Positions 41,440 through 53,500 of a stretch of DNA of 64,000 nt are shown here, in pieces. The notes under the pieces are model-generated. The model had not been told where the DNA came from, made no database searches, and was given only the letters and a program-made list of their open reading frames with translations. Source of the stretch: Pterobdella sp. o SKG-2022 (Eukaryota; Annelida; Clitellata; Hirudinida; Piscicolidae); the NCBI GenBank assembly GCA_964035795.1, contig OZ038322.1:22588359-22652358 (forward strand), read 5' to 3'. The number at the start of each line of letters is the position of its first letter. Positions within the stretch are counted from its first letter, which is position 1. The position numbers and the translations under genes are program-made.

Positions 41440-42200
41440 AGGTTGACCGCGGTTTTCTTGTTTTTTGAGCTATTTTTTTTTCTATCTTTCTTATCAATCT
41501 TAGTCCGTTTAGACCCTAAGAACCAAAAGTATCAACTCCGATTGGTATAATCTCATAGACTGCGGAAAGGTTGCAATATTTTGTCAGCTTAGCTACTTTT
41601 CCTGGAAAAGCTGAAAACATTTGTATATGGCTGGGGGCGATAATGTCACTACAAGGAAAATCCCACACCATAATGCGACCATTTTTCAAAATAAACTGTC
41701 ATCCCATCTGGACGTTCTCCATCAGAGCGAGATACACCATTTGGCTCAAAAATCGAAGGTATATGGGCTGATGACAGGGCCCTCTTTATTAGGTCATTTA
41801 CCTGAGCATGTCGGAAAAATCTTCCAGCACTTTCTACAACTGAGACCATGCACTCCCGATTGATCTACTCTAATGCCGCAAACGCAAGTATGAAGAATGC
41901 ACAAGGGTGAGCCTGAACATGAAGCGCAGCTGATCCTTAGTTGAGATCTGTTCATCTTCAACCTTAAAGAAGCTATAGAAATGGCATTGGGCCAAAAAGA
42001 GGATTGTTCTGAAGAGACAGCCAGCAACCTTGCTTTTTCTAAATCTGATGTCGAACTTGAAATCAGATTTCCATGCTTCAGCTTGGCATACTGCATATCC
42101 CAGACAGCTTGAACACTAGGATTACGTAGAAAACTACCGTTACTTCCAATTTTTTCCAAACAGAGAGTCTTAGCAAAGTTGTAGTAAGAATAGTCTAAAA
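41440..42200 (-). mobile_element. Remnant of a non-LTR retroelement with a C-terminal zinc-finger and restriction-like nuclease
   Basis: The minus strand from about 42159 encodes ARLLAVSSEQSSFWPNAISI, then a Cys-rich block with CGIRVDQSGVHGLSC, the zinc-binding motif before the nuclease. After a frame change near 41800 come NDLIKRALSSAHIPSIFEP and RSDGERPDGMTV, where RPDG is the nuclease signature, and near 41600 IAPSH, KLTKYCNL and YEIIPIGVDTFGS. This order is the usual C-terminus of a retroelement family widespread in invertebrates. Frameshifts and stops make it inactive. Confidence 0.7.
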
Positions 42201-42245
42201 TATTGTAGAAATTAGGTAAGAGCCCTCTAACATGTGTGCTGCAAG

Positions 42246-42443
42246 CGTGAACTGAGAATAGAATGTAATTTAATGTAATGCAGTATTTATAAAACGCTTT
42301 TCCTTATATATCAAAGCGCTTGCTACAAATTTAATGTAGCGAAAACACTGTGAAACAGGTGCTAATTGTCGGCCCAAACGGGATCGAACCCGGTAACTTT
42401 AGATAATTAGTCTAACGCTCTACCTCTGAGCTATACGGGCCGA
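42246..42443 (-). mobile_element. tRNA-derived SINE, full length, with near-intact tRNA head
   Basis: Read on the minus strand, a tRNA-like head (42442-42369) is followed at once by a body with GTGTTTTCGCTACATTAAAT, TTTGTAGCAAGCGCTTTGAT and AAGGAAAAGCGTTTTATAAA, then a tail with repeated CATTA. The same body occurs at 2835-2945 without a head. Head, body and simple-repeat tail are the three parts of a tRNA SINE. It lies upstream of the BTB gene. Confidence 0.75.
42369..42442 (-). tRNA. tRNA-Ile-like (anticodon AAT), probably the SINE head
   Basis: On the minus strand it starts GGCCCGTATAGCTCAGAGG, has a 5-bp anticodon stem TTAGA/TCTAA around loop CTAATTA (anticodon AAT), and B box GGTTCGATCCC. 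The acceptor stem is GGCCC/GGGCC, and the pairing extends outward as TTGTCGGCCC/GGGCCGACAA. A and B boxes are intact, so pol III transcription is possible. Because it is fused to a repeated body, it is more likely a SINE promoter than a working tRNA. Confidence 0.65.
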
Positions 42444-42826
42444 CAAATGCAGGAAACGATAAGTGGCTGATCTTACAACCAGCCCTCCTAGGCCTACAGG
42501 CAAAGTTGATTGAGTCCAATTTCTGTCTGAAAGTTTGATGTTAATAACTTTTTCAAAGGATGTTTTTAATAAAGCGTCATATTCCTTTGAAACTTTAAAA
42601 TTAAAGCATGGAGCATTAATATAATAAAATATATATTAAAAGGTTATTTTTAATGATGATAAGAATAACCTTATGTTCAACTTCCTTTTCGCTCATTTGA
42701 TACTTCTTTCATAAGTCTTTCGGGGATTTTGAATCGCTCATTGTGATATTTTTGTTGGTAATTTTACATTTAATCTTCGCGCGTTTGTGTCGCATAAAGC
42801 ATGTCTTTGTGATCGCAGGTTTCCTA

Positions 42827-43100
42827 AGTGTTTATTATCCTGTGTTTTATCTGGCGAAGCAGAATCGAAACAAACGTAGCGACAACGTCACAAAAAAATA
42901 TTTGATTGGTTGACGATCAATGACAAAATAAATAAAAAAAATTATTTATTTAGATAATAATGTCTATTGAATAACAAATATATGTTATTTCCTTATTTAT
43001 TTCGTTATTGACCGTCAACCAATCAATTATTTTTTTGTAAGGTTGTCGCTAGTAAGTTTCGATTCTGCTTCGCCATAAAAAACACCAGATAGTAATCACT
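42827..43100. mobile_element. MITE with long terminal inverted repeats
   Basis: Both ends carry related inverted arms: the left has GGCGAAGCAGAATCGAAAC followed by TAGCGACAAC and GATTGGTTGACG, and the right has the reverse complements of the same blocks (GTCAACCAATC, GTTGTCGCTA, GTTTCGATTCTGCTTCGCC). Arms are roughly 100-110 bp with a short AT-rich centre. The outermost AGTG...CACT may be the terminus. No open frame is inside, so it is non-autonomous. It ends about 60 bp before the BTB gene start. Confidence 0.8.
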
Positions 43101-43161
43101 ATCGCCTACAATTCATAATTAGTAATCATTTAAATACCCATTCAAGAATATTTGTGGCAAA

Positions 43162-46100
43162 ATGTCTTCTAAAGATTGGCAGCTTGATAAAAGTATATTT
43201 GAAACAAATCTGTGAGCTTTGAATTCATAATAGAAAATATTATATACTAATAAGTTACTTATAGTATACCTATAAGTCACAAATTTTGAAATCATTGGCA
43301 GGTATATGTTACAAAATCAAATTTCATGTGATATTTGCTTTCGAGTGGCAGGAGAACACGCTTTCTCTGACCAGTATTCAACATGCTTCCTGCATCACAA
43401 TAATTATATTATATATAAGTTAACGTTATAATGTGAATTAAAATTTAACAGAGGCATAGAGGATTTCAAGGCACATAGATTCATGTTGATCTCTCGTAGC
43501 GCAGTGTTTGCTGCAATGATCTTGGGTGACACCATTGATTCCTCACAACCCTTCATCACCATTCCAGATGTCACTCCAGAAGCTTTCAAGAATACATTAC
43601 AGTTAGTAATGAAAAATGTTTTATTTCATCTAAAAATTGATAAATGGACTACTTTACTCATTTTTAATTTTTACTCACTTTTGGCATCACAAGCCTTATT
43701 TTCACACCATCTCTCTCATTTCCACACCACAGCTACATTTATACAGACAGCTGCACATTGAATGCAGATAATGTACTAGCCACCCTTTACTCAAGTCGCA
43801 AATACATGCTACTTGGCTTGACTCACAAGTTAGATAACCTCCTTTGAATTGAAATTTTTAGTTCTAACTTCATAATATATCTCAAACTCCACCCAGGTGT
43901 CTGAATTATTTGAGAGAGCATCTAAATATGGATAATGCATGTCTGGTGTATGACCAGTGCATGTTGTATGATCTGGAGTTGGCTGAAGAATGCAAGCATT
44001 TGTTGGAGAGACAGACCTGTGAAGTACTAACTTCTCCCACATTTGTGTCTCTTCCAGGTATTTTTTTTATTAGATTCACTCAATATAAAAAAGTTTATAT
44101 AACAGTTCTTTGTTTTCATTTTATCAGCAAAAAACATCAAACACACATACAGAATCAGCAGTAGTGAATCTGGTTAAACTAGAAAGATTAAGTGTGAGTG
44201 AGTACTCATTATTCAAAGGAGTTTACAAATGGGCTGAGAACAAAAAGGGCTCTGTTGATTCATCAAGGAGCTGTGATGTCAAATCCCATTTAGCAAACAT
44301 CATTCCTTTTATTCGATTTCCTTGTATGGCAGTGCATGAGTTTCTGGATGTTTCCAAGACTGGCATCCTAAGCGCTCAAGAACGGTATCTGTTATAAATG
44401 AATACATGGATGAGTATTGTGGTATTAAAAATGAGTATTCATCATCATTTTATTATAGTCAGCATCTTTCCCTTTTCCAAGGGGTCACTGACTTCTTTCC
44501 ATGACCTAACCCTCTCCCTCCATTTCACCCTGTCATAGCCATCTTCAAGAACTACAACAAAGGTTTTCCATCATCCCTTTCCAGGTTAACCTTGGCTTTC
44601 CCCTTCCTCTACTACCTTCAACCTTAAACCTCCATGCCTGTTTGACACAGTCGTCATCCTCTTTCCTTACTACATGACCCAGCCATCTCAAACTCCCTTG
44701 CTTCACCACTTCAACGATCGTACAATCCAACTCCAATCTAATCATCATCTTCTTTGTACTTACACTATCAGCTAGCTGCACACCACACATCATTCTAAGC
44801 ATCCGTTTTTCTGCTCTTTTTAAAATACTCTTTTCAACGGATCTTATTACCCAGGTTTCCGAGCCATATGTCATGACAGGCCTCACACATGTCCTATAAA
44901 TTTGTCCTTTAATATTCCATGTGTGTCTTTTACAACATAACATAAAAGACACACTGTTGAATGCCTTCCAACCCAGCCCGATCCTTCGTGTAACAGCTAG
45001 CTCACTTCCTCCTCCACCATCCACATTGTCTCCTAAATAACAATAACTATTTACCCTCTCCAACTCACGTAAACAACCATTTGAAGCATTCTTACATTCC
45101 ACCTTTGCACCATTCATTCAAACCCTACATTCAAAATTTCCATTTATCCTACGAGAAACTCTCTTTACCCTAGCACACCGCGCATGAATCCACTTCTTAG
45201 TCCTCTTACCACACACACCACATGGATCAATCTTAGCCAAGACAACAACCCCACCACCACCACTACTCTCCATGACCTTTGTCTTACCCAGATTAACCTT
45301 CAATCCTTTCCCTTCAAAGGCTGCCTTCCAACGGATAAATTGTGCTTCTAGTTCTTCCATAGTCTCTGCCATCAAGACCAACTCATCTGCATAAAGGAGT
45401 TCATATAAAGCACCTTTTCTTCTGTCTTCCGACAATACGTCTAGCACTATTGAAAACAAAAACGGCGAGAAAACCGATCCTTGATAGACACCTACACCTA
45501 CATCAAATTCTTCCGAATGTCCACCTCCAACCTTAACCCGCGTGTTTGCTCTTTTGTACATCGACATTACTGCCTGAACCAACCTTTCCGGTACCAACTT
45601 CTTTCTCAGCGCCCATTCAATCACCTTTCTTGGTACCCGATCAAAAGCCTTCTCCAAAGCAACAAAACAGATAAAAAGCTTCCTATTCTTCTCAAGGTAG
45701 CTTTCCTGCATTCTCCTAAGAATAAAAATAGCGTCCACTGTGCTTCTGCCAGGCATAAAACCAAATTGCATTTGGTCAACTTTCACTAACCTTCTTAACC
45801 TCTTCTCCAGCAACCTTTCCACCACTTTCCTACCATGCTCTAAAAGCTTTACACCTCGTTAGCTCACACAGTCCATAACGCTACCTTTCTTCTTATAAAT
45901 GGGAACAACTGTACTCATCCTCCAGTCATGAGGCATATCCATTCCATTGAGGATTTCATTTGCTATTTGCAAAATAACTTGCTTACCATGTGAAGAAGCA
46001 GCTAGGTGCTCCTTGACAGTTCCAGTTGGACCACTGGCCTTGCCATTCTTCATGATTCTTAGCGCTCTTTCCACTTCGTTCATAGCAAATAGTTCCATGG

Positions 46101-49100
46101 GACCTTCAACCACTTCTACATTCACCATTTCATCCTATGGATTCTCCTCATTCATAATGGCCTCCATGTGCTCCTTCCACACTCTCTTCCGACCATCCTC
46201 GGCAAATACAATATTCCCATTTTCGTCTTTAATGCAATTATTACCTGCTAAGTCGTTTGCTTCTTCCTTCATCATTCTCATTCTACGGAATGCGACATTT
46301 CTGTCATTCCGTATCTCCTCCATCTCTTTCACTGCCTTATTCCTCCTTGCCTCAGCAACAGCTCTCTTGGTTTTCTTTTTGTCAGAGAGATAGCAAGATT
46401 TATTTTCAGTCGATGGAAGTTGTTTCTACCTCTGAAAACTTTTCCTCTTCTCTGAGATGGCTTTTTGCACATCCTGATTCCACCACCAAGTTTCACCGTG
46501 CTGAGGCCTACCTTTACTAGTACCACACACCTCTTCAGCAGCTTTAAGAACGGAAGACTTATATTTTAACCATGCATTTTGTTCATCGCATTTCTCATAC
46601 AAAACCTCCATTTTTTTTGAAAATTTTGTTTTGATATCTTCGTTCAAAAGTTTCCACACTTTTGTGCGATATTCCTTTTTAGCACAACTACTTCGGGCAT
46701 TTTTAAGCCACCTTCTGTCTAAGACTACCTTCAGAAGCTTATGCTGAAGCTCACCTCCAATTACCCTTACATCCATCAGAAACTTCTTTTGCCTCTTCTT
46801 CATCAGCACAAAGTCAATCTCTGTCCCAATACACCCCCCATTAAAAGTTACCTTCCTACTATCCTTTTTCTTAAACCAACTATTACCTACACACAGATCC
46901 TTTTCAACACAAAATTCTAAGAGCAATCTACCCTCCAAGTTTTTTTTGTCTATTCCGAAACCTCCATGAACACCTTCAAACACATCAACCTCTTTGCCAA
47001 TTTGTCCATTGAAGTCTCCTAAGCAAATCAAAACTTCATTTGCATTTTCCACTTCACACCTTCTTGCCATCTCCTCATAAAACTTCTTGTTTTCACTCAT
47101 TGCTCTTCCACATTGTGGGGCATACGTGCAAACAATTCTTACTACCTTTTTACCAAAAATAATTACCACTACCATTACCCTATCTGATATTCTATTTATT
47201 TCCACAACATTCATACATAAATCCTCTAACTAATATTCCTACACCACTTATCTTATCTTCATTATCAGACCACCATAGTTTGAACCTTCTACTTGAGCTA
47301 CCTACAAACTTTGAACCCATGCCTCTCCACCTCACTTCTTGGATGCAGCAAATACCAACCTCCCTCCTCACCAACTCTTCACACAACTCCATAATCTTCC
47401 CATTTAGTGAACCAATATTATAACTACCAAAAGAAAAAGACCTCCCAAAAGAACAAGAAGAAAAAAAAGAAATCCCAGGAATTCTTGGCACCCTCTGCTC
47501 ATTCAAGAGCTGCTGGGGACTTAGGGCCATTGCTTTATTTTGTATATTCATGTAAAAATTTTTGGAGCAAAAAAGTGCTCGATGGAGCATGCCCTTGCTT
47601 CCACTTCATAGCACATGTTTCATGACTTCAAATAACCAAATAAGAATGCAGCTAAATGAATTTTGTTTATTTACAAGCAATTCATTTTATATCTGCAAGT
47701 CATGTTTAATATAGCGAGAAAATTGAAAAGTGACAGAAATCAAACTCTATCACGATATCGTGAACTCGCATGATATCGTGAACTCGCAAGGTATTTAACA
47801 GTGAATATACAATGATTAAATTTGCAGGTGTGATATATTTGAGTTTTTGTTGAGTGAAGAAAGTCAAAAAAGCTTTTCAGCATACAACAGCAAGCCTCGC
47901 ATGAACAACAAAGTCGTGACTCTCTCCAGGTATCAATTACATTTTAAAGCAGTCATTCTAAAACGCACGCACACACACATGTGTAAAAACTTCTTTTTCA
48001 TTTTTTTGGGTAGTAATCTACCTATTCCTACTTTTACTTTTGCCTATGTGCAAATTTTTCTGTGAAGCAAGTACAGTAAACTTTAGAAAGTGCAGTTTAA
48101 CTGAAAATCTGGTGTGGTGTATTATTTTTGAATTTGCCAGTAATCAGAAAGAAAAATTTTTTGTTAGCTTTTTTTATTCTTTTGTTAGATTATTTTTTTT
48201 CTAGTATTACCGTTTGTTTAGTCCGTTTCTTGAGTTAACAAACTTTTATAAACTTGTTTACTTAATACATTTTGAGCATACAAAACAAAATGTTAACAAA
48301 AAATTGGCATTTTCAAGCTGATAAAATTATTCAAATTTATCGGAGCTACTTTCAGTTGTACCTTTGTGTACATCTTTTTTCATACTTGCACAGGTTCATC
48401 AATTTTAGCAAGAACAACATTTATTCTGGAGATTGTACTGTGATGAAGGTGGTATTGTTATATCTTCCAATTCTATTTATACATCTTTTATAGTTCTTCG
48501 TGTATTCTTGTATTCCCCTTGTTCAATTGTATACCCTTTCTTGCTTGTATATCTTTTTTATTCATGTATTTCCTACATATATCTCTATCTTTTTTTATCT
48601 CTTCTAATAATTTTTCATCTGATCAGATGTCATGTGACAAGGATATTTTTCTTGTGGGGTTTGGAGTTTCAGCTTCATGTGACTTCGATGCAGTACAAAA
48701 TATACAAGTATACATGGCAGTAAAAAATATAAAAATATAAATGACAGCACAAAATGTACAGGTTTAATTGGGCAGTAAAAAATATAAAAGTAGAAATGAC
48801 AGTAAAAAATATGAATGTATAAATGGCAGTACAAAATTTGAAAATATAAACGGACAGTACAAATTTTCAGGTATAAACTACCACTTCACCACCACCATCA
48901 GTTAACCATAAAGCATAACAACCGATTCTTGTTTAACGAGACAGTGATAGTGAATGACAACATGAAAAACCCCACCATAGACATCAAATTTGATTCCCAC
49001 ATCCACCTTACTGGTATCCTTACCTCCCCCATCATCACCACCACATCCTACCCTCCCTCATCATCACCACCACATTTTTCCATCCTTTATCATCACCACA

Positions 49101-49403
49101 TCATTCACCTCCACCGCACCTAGGAGGACAAACATACGCCGTGTTGATGACGTATCACTTTGGAGGGGACCACAGCCAGGGAATCTGCAAGAGAGGCAAA
49201 GGTGAGTGACTTTTCCTGTTGACTCTTTATCGTTGTTAATGTTGTGGATAGATTTTTTGTAGGTGAAGGTCAAAAACTCAAACAAGCGTCACCACACAGG
49301 GGGATGCAGGACAGTGGTTGTTGAAGAGCACACTTTTGAGTTTGACAGATGCGACTCAGGTTCTCTCATCTACCAAGTGCTTTTTTCGCCATGTGTGCAA
49401 TGA
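43162..49403 (+). CDS. BTB-BACK-PHR protein (BTBD3/6/2-like substrate adaptor)
   Basis: Exons 43162-43211, 43302-43373, 43452-43601, 43733-43828, 43897-44057, 44153-44384, 47828-47929, 48394-48448, 48628-48708, 48902-49013, 49124-49201 and 49300-49403 join in phase to 1293 bases, 430 aa. Proteins of this layout recruit substrates to Cullin-3 ubiquitin ligases. The BTB domain has DICFRVAG, AHRFMLISRSAVFAAM and IPDVTPEAFKNTL. BACK follows with LNYLREHLNMDNACLVYDQC, EYSLFKGVYKWAE and IIPFIRFPCMAVHEFLDV. The PHR half has DIFLVGFGVSASC, FLFNETVIVND and YAVLMTYHF. The start MSSKDWQLDKSIFE resembles the NWQ start of BTBD1/2/3/6. It is a bit shorter than the human members (roughly 480-540). The exact orthologue is not resolved. 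Intron 6 (3.4 kb) holds an antisense LINE. Confidence 0.88.
44450..47600 (-). mobile_element. Degenerate RTE-type LINE, endonuclease and reverse transcriptase
   Basis: On the minus strand the order is: AP endonuclease (SYNIGSLNGK, CIQEVRWRGMG, TYAPQCG, CLGDFNGQIGKEVD; 47590-46430), linker, reverse transcriptase (MQFGFMPGRSTVDAIFIL, EKAFDRVPRKVIEW, VYQGSVFSPFLFSI, LYADELVLMAETMEELEAQF; about 46128-45130), a CGVCGKR zinc-finger-like block and a C-terminal region with CYLGDNVDGGG, TYGSETWVIR and LRWLGHVVRKEDDDC (to 44545). Stops and frameshifts interrupt it at several points, for example near 46430, 45860 and 45118. The active-site YADD reads YADE and the motif-A Asp reads Ala (FVALEKAFD). It is inactive. 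It lies antisense in intron 6 of the BTB gene. Confidence 0.9.
47741..47800. repeat. Short direct repeat GATATCGTGAACTCGCA
   Basis: Two adjacent copies of GATATCGTGAACTCGCA(T/A) lie just before BTB exon 7. The unit contains the palindrome GATATC. Significance is unknown. Confidence 0.7.
48700..48880 (+). repeat. Degenerate tandem repeat, about 27-30 bp unit
   Basis: Around six copies of a unit built on GGCAGTAAAAAATATAAAA(A/G)TA run from the end of BTB exon 9 through the intron. The first unit overlaps the exon end (GCAGTACAAAATATACAA), so the array may have grown from the donor region. Confidence 0.75.
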
Positions 49404-50515
49404 GGGTTTGAAGCAGTCGTGTGTGACGTGAGTCACATTGTGTCTGATGAAAAATGCGAATTGCGAAAGCATTGGTATCTGAATCTTTGTTTGGAGATAA
49501 TACATGTAGTATTCATTACTAAAAGTTTGGCAGTATTCATCATGTAAAATCTAGACATATTCATCATGTAAAATCTAGACATATTCATCATGTACTCTGT
49601 AAACGGTACTTCTCACCAAAACCTTAGTATTCATCACCTGTTAGTTCAGCCTCATCATATTCCATCACCCATTTTTATCCATCAACTTCATTCAAACAAT
49701 CAATGATTTTAGAATCTTATAAGTGAAATGGGTTGTACAAGTGGCAGTATGTGGGTCTAATCACGTCCAAAGCATAATTATTTTGTGTCTTCTAGTCCTT
49801 TGCGAAGTTTTTTAACGTGTTGAATATATACTAACTTGCTTTGATTTATCCATTTAAAATGACAAATGAAATAAATACATAAAAGTCATCCGCCTTGAGT
49901 CATAACGTTTCAAATGATTGTGGTCGTGGTAACAGTGGAGGAACACGATGCCCGGAGAAAATACATATTCGAAGCTGTAAACGGTTTTATTAGCAGAATT
50001 CTCAAATCGATTGCTGATTGGATAAATATTATAAAATGGAACGTCATTAAGAATGTAATATTAAGAAATATAAAATATAACAGAAAATTAAAAAAATGAG
50101 ATAAGGCATAGATTGGATAGAAGGCGTTAGATCATTGTAGATTAAAAGGCTTGTTAACATTGTATTTTATAATTTATAGACACCTTAACACAATTTGATA
50201 ATTAAAACACCAAGTGTCATTACGATATAAAAGTGTGCGAGTCTCCCACCTGGGATCTAGTAAGCCAACGGTTGTGTAAAAATCATATAAAATATAAATC
50301 AAAAACATTACGACTGAATCTAAAGAACATCAATGTCAATGCATTCAAGGGTAGTTTATCAAGTGTTTTCATCACCTTTATTTTAATTTTCTTTAAACTT
50401 GATCATCATCGCTATGAATTTAACCATTATTACTATAAACTTGATCATGATACAAATTAACTTGAAAATCATTTAATAGAAGTATGATGGCACAAAGCAC
50501 CCATTAAGCCCTATA
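49404..50515. repeat. Convergent 3' intergenic region with short tandem repeat
   Basis: No gene is seen between the BTB and KY-like stops. At about 49536-49592 a 25-bp unit (CATATTCATCATGTAAAATC) is repeated two to three times in tandem. The remainder is AT-rich. Confidence 0.6.
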
Positions 50516-53500
50516 TTACAAGGTATATTCGAGGAGAGTGCTGTAGGAAGCTTTAGCAGAAGTAAGGTTGGCACACAGAGCTACTTTCCCTTGGTGCTTG
50601 CCCACATTTACATCCCCCTCCCAATCTCCAGCGGCATTCTTTTCTAGTTGTTTCCAATCTTCTCCCACCACCACAGCCACGGAGTGAGCCTTAGGCACAC
50701 TGACGAGGAATTTGTGATTGGATGCCTTCAAAACGCCATTCAATGGGGTGTGTAGGTAGCAACCCTCCTTCCATTGGCCATACTGCTTGGGAAATGGAGG
50801 CAGAGTGCCCCGACTTGATCGACAGTTGATCAAGTAGTTGAAGACTCCTGGAAGGTTTTCACTTGAATCGTTGTATGGCAAAGCATATATTTGGAACTTA
50901 TAAAGACCAGGACCTGGGAACCTTACGAACAACCCTACCCCATTGTTGGTACTCTGTTGCAACACATAATCACTGATGTCATCATTGTTAGAACACCTGA
51001 TGAGCTGGGAAGTCACACGAAGAGCTTGAGAGAGTCCTAAAGAAATTTGGCACTCATCTTCATCAGCCTGTACGTAAGGATCCTTGTGAGACAGAGTGGA
51101 AAGGCCCAACTTTTTGAACATGGGCTGAGGTCCCAGGTAGCCGCTAGGCAGAGCGGGTAGAGGGTGCACTTTGGACACATTTTCATTGCATAGAATAAGG
51201 TACTGAAAGGCATGGTAGAGGGAGTTTCCATCGACATCAGGGTCATTAGCGTAGATTTCTAGTCCATACTCCCCTCTGCTGGGCGCGTTGATGGTGAAGA
51301 CTGCCACTTTGTTGACCATACGATGCATCACATAGCCTGACAACGCCTTCTCATCTTCAGTGTTGCTCTTCAACTTCACAGTGAACCGCATCATTTCCTT
51401 AGGTGCTCCGAACCTAACTTCGGCCAGTCCATTTACTGTACTGAAAATAGCGCCCTTCTGCAAAGGTTGCAAGTTGTACTTGCCTGCAGAATCACCAGGC
51501 CCCCAGCTGGTGTGCACACATGGAGGGAAGGGTTGTGGCCTGATGTTGCTTGCCTTGCAGATCAACTCATACTCACACACCCCACCATACACTCCTTCCT
51601 TCGATTGGGCATCCAAGTCTTTCGCGTAGATTATCAATCTGAGAAATTATGATCAGGTTTATCAAATGGATTATCAGTCCATCAATACATACTATACCAT
51701 CAAAATATGTGAAAGGTACCTATAAGCTCCTTTTTCGGGAGGTCTGATGGTGAAAAAAGAAACATTATCGACCATTTCCTGCATTCCAAATCTGTTGAGT
51801 TTGATTCCAGCATATTCTTCTCTGCCTTCCTCAGTGCTCAGTGTGAATGTAAACGCCAACGATTGTGTCTGAGTGGTTCATAAATATAAGCTATATGGCT
51901 TCATAATGAAATTGATAACAAAATGTAAAGATGTGAATATTCAAATGAAAACATTTTTAGGAGTTTATTTATTACATGAAGCTTTTCGTAAAATGAACTA
52001 ACATTATCAAGTGGAGGTGTTTTCATTTAAATATTTACATTTGGCTTGAAGAATTAAAATGTAAAGATGTGAAACCTTGAAGGGAGGACAGCCAATCCGG
52101 ATGGTGACTTCTTGGTCTGCGTGGATGACTGCTTCTCTGTGACCCAGAATCTGCAGTCCATATTTGAAGAAAGCACTCTTGACTGGAACCAAGTTCTCAA
52201 AGTCTGCCAACGATATGCATCGAGACAACAACTGCCAATTTACCTGCAATGTGAGTTTAAGTAATTAAATAAAAGAAAGTAAAAGGTGCAACAGAGGATG
52301 GGGTGGAGAGATAAGAAGGAATAGTTAGATACCTCGTCTGGGAAGTGGGTGAAGATGAGTTGATGGGGGTCTGGCATGAAGTAATATTCATCTAACTCGT
52401 ACCTCACATTTTCTGCTGAGACCTGTATCAAATGTGCCTTGTTATTTCCTAGTCATCACTCAACAACCAACCTCACCTTCTTTCCCACCAGTCTGCGAGC
52501 AGCCCAATGACAGTCGACTAACCTCCACGCCCCATTCACCAACACTGCATTCCATGAATGCTGCCCTTGCTCATTCACAAAACGCATTCCTTAAATAGTA
52601 TAACAACGTCATGGCATTTGTTTATCATTATAGTGACGTGCTAAGACTCACCCGGCTTGTATTCAGCCCCCTTGGCGTACCCACTAATGGTTTTGCAGTG
52701 CAATCCTGCATAGCTGGGTGGTTTGGAGTTGAGATTGAATAGCAAGAAACATGAGTATTATTATTTATTTTATGCTTATTGAAATGAAGATTTATTTTGA
52801 GGTAAAACTTGGAAATAATTTGAAAAAAGCAGACAGAGTGCCTTAAGTGATGAGAGTAACCTGCATAGGATCTCGTAGACCACAGCATATGTAGTCTGTC
52901 CTTTCTGTAGGTTCATGAGAATTTCTTCAGGTGAGTCCTCTTTGACACTGTCGAAGTTCAGCTTCGTCAAGTCCTTTGAGCACAACCACAAAAAGATAGC
53001 CCTGTCAATGCAGTGAGTGCCATTTAATAATATATCATTACATTATTTCAAACCATAGCATATCACGACATAAACACCAGAAAACACTCAACCCAATACT
53101 CCACATCAAACCAGACTCACCTAGCCTTTTCAAGCTCATTGGTGATATCACGGGCATAAATCAGATGCCACACAAGATCTCTGAAACTTCTGTGTTGCTC
53201 CTTCGACACCTCGAAACCATTATATCAATTAGTCAGCTATTTACTATCACTTCAAAATCATTACACAAAATTTTAAACTTCGAAAAAAAAGCGACTTCCC
53301 CGCACACCTAACCCCAAAACCACCACCCTCAACTAACTTCAACAGCATGAGTGTCGACATTTTGGAAGACGGAAGTATCTTTGAAGGGTTTAGGGGGCAC
53401 TTGAGGGGGGGCAGGCCTGGGAGCGACATTGGGTTGCAAGGGGATGGGCTTGAAGTTGGCGGGTGCCTGCATGGTGATGCTGGAGGTGTATGTTTTCTGA

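Noticed and set aside
45947..46393. Plus-strand open frame of 148 codons over the LINE
   Set aside because: Shadow of the antisense LINE reverse transcriptase region, low-complexity Ser/Phe/Leu with no family match.
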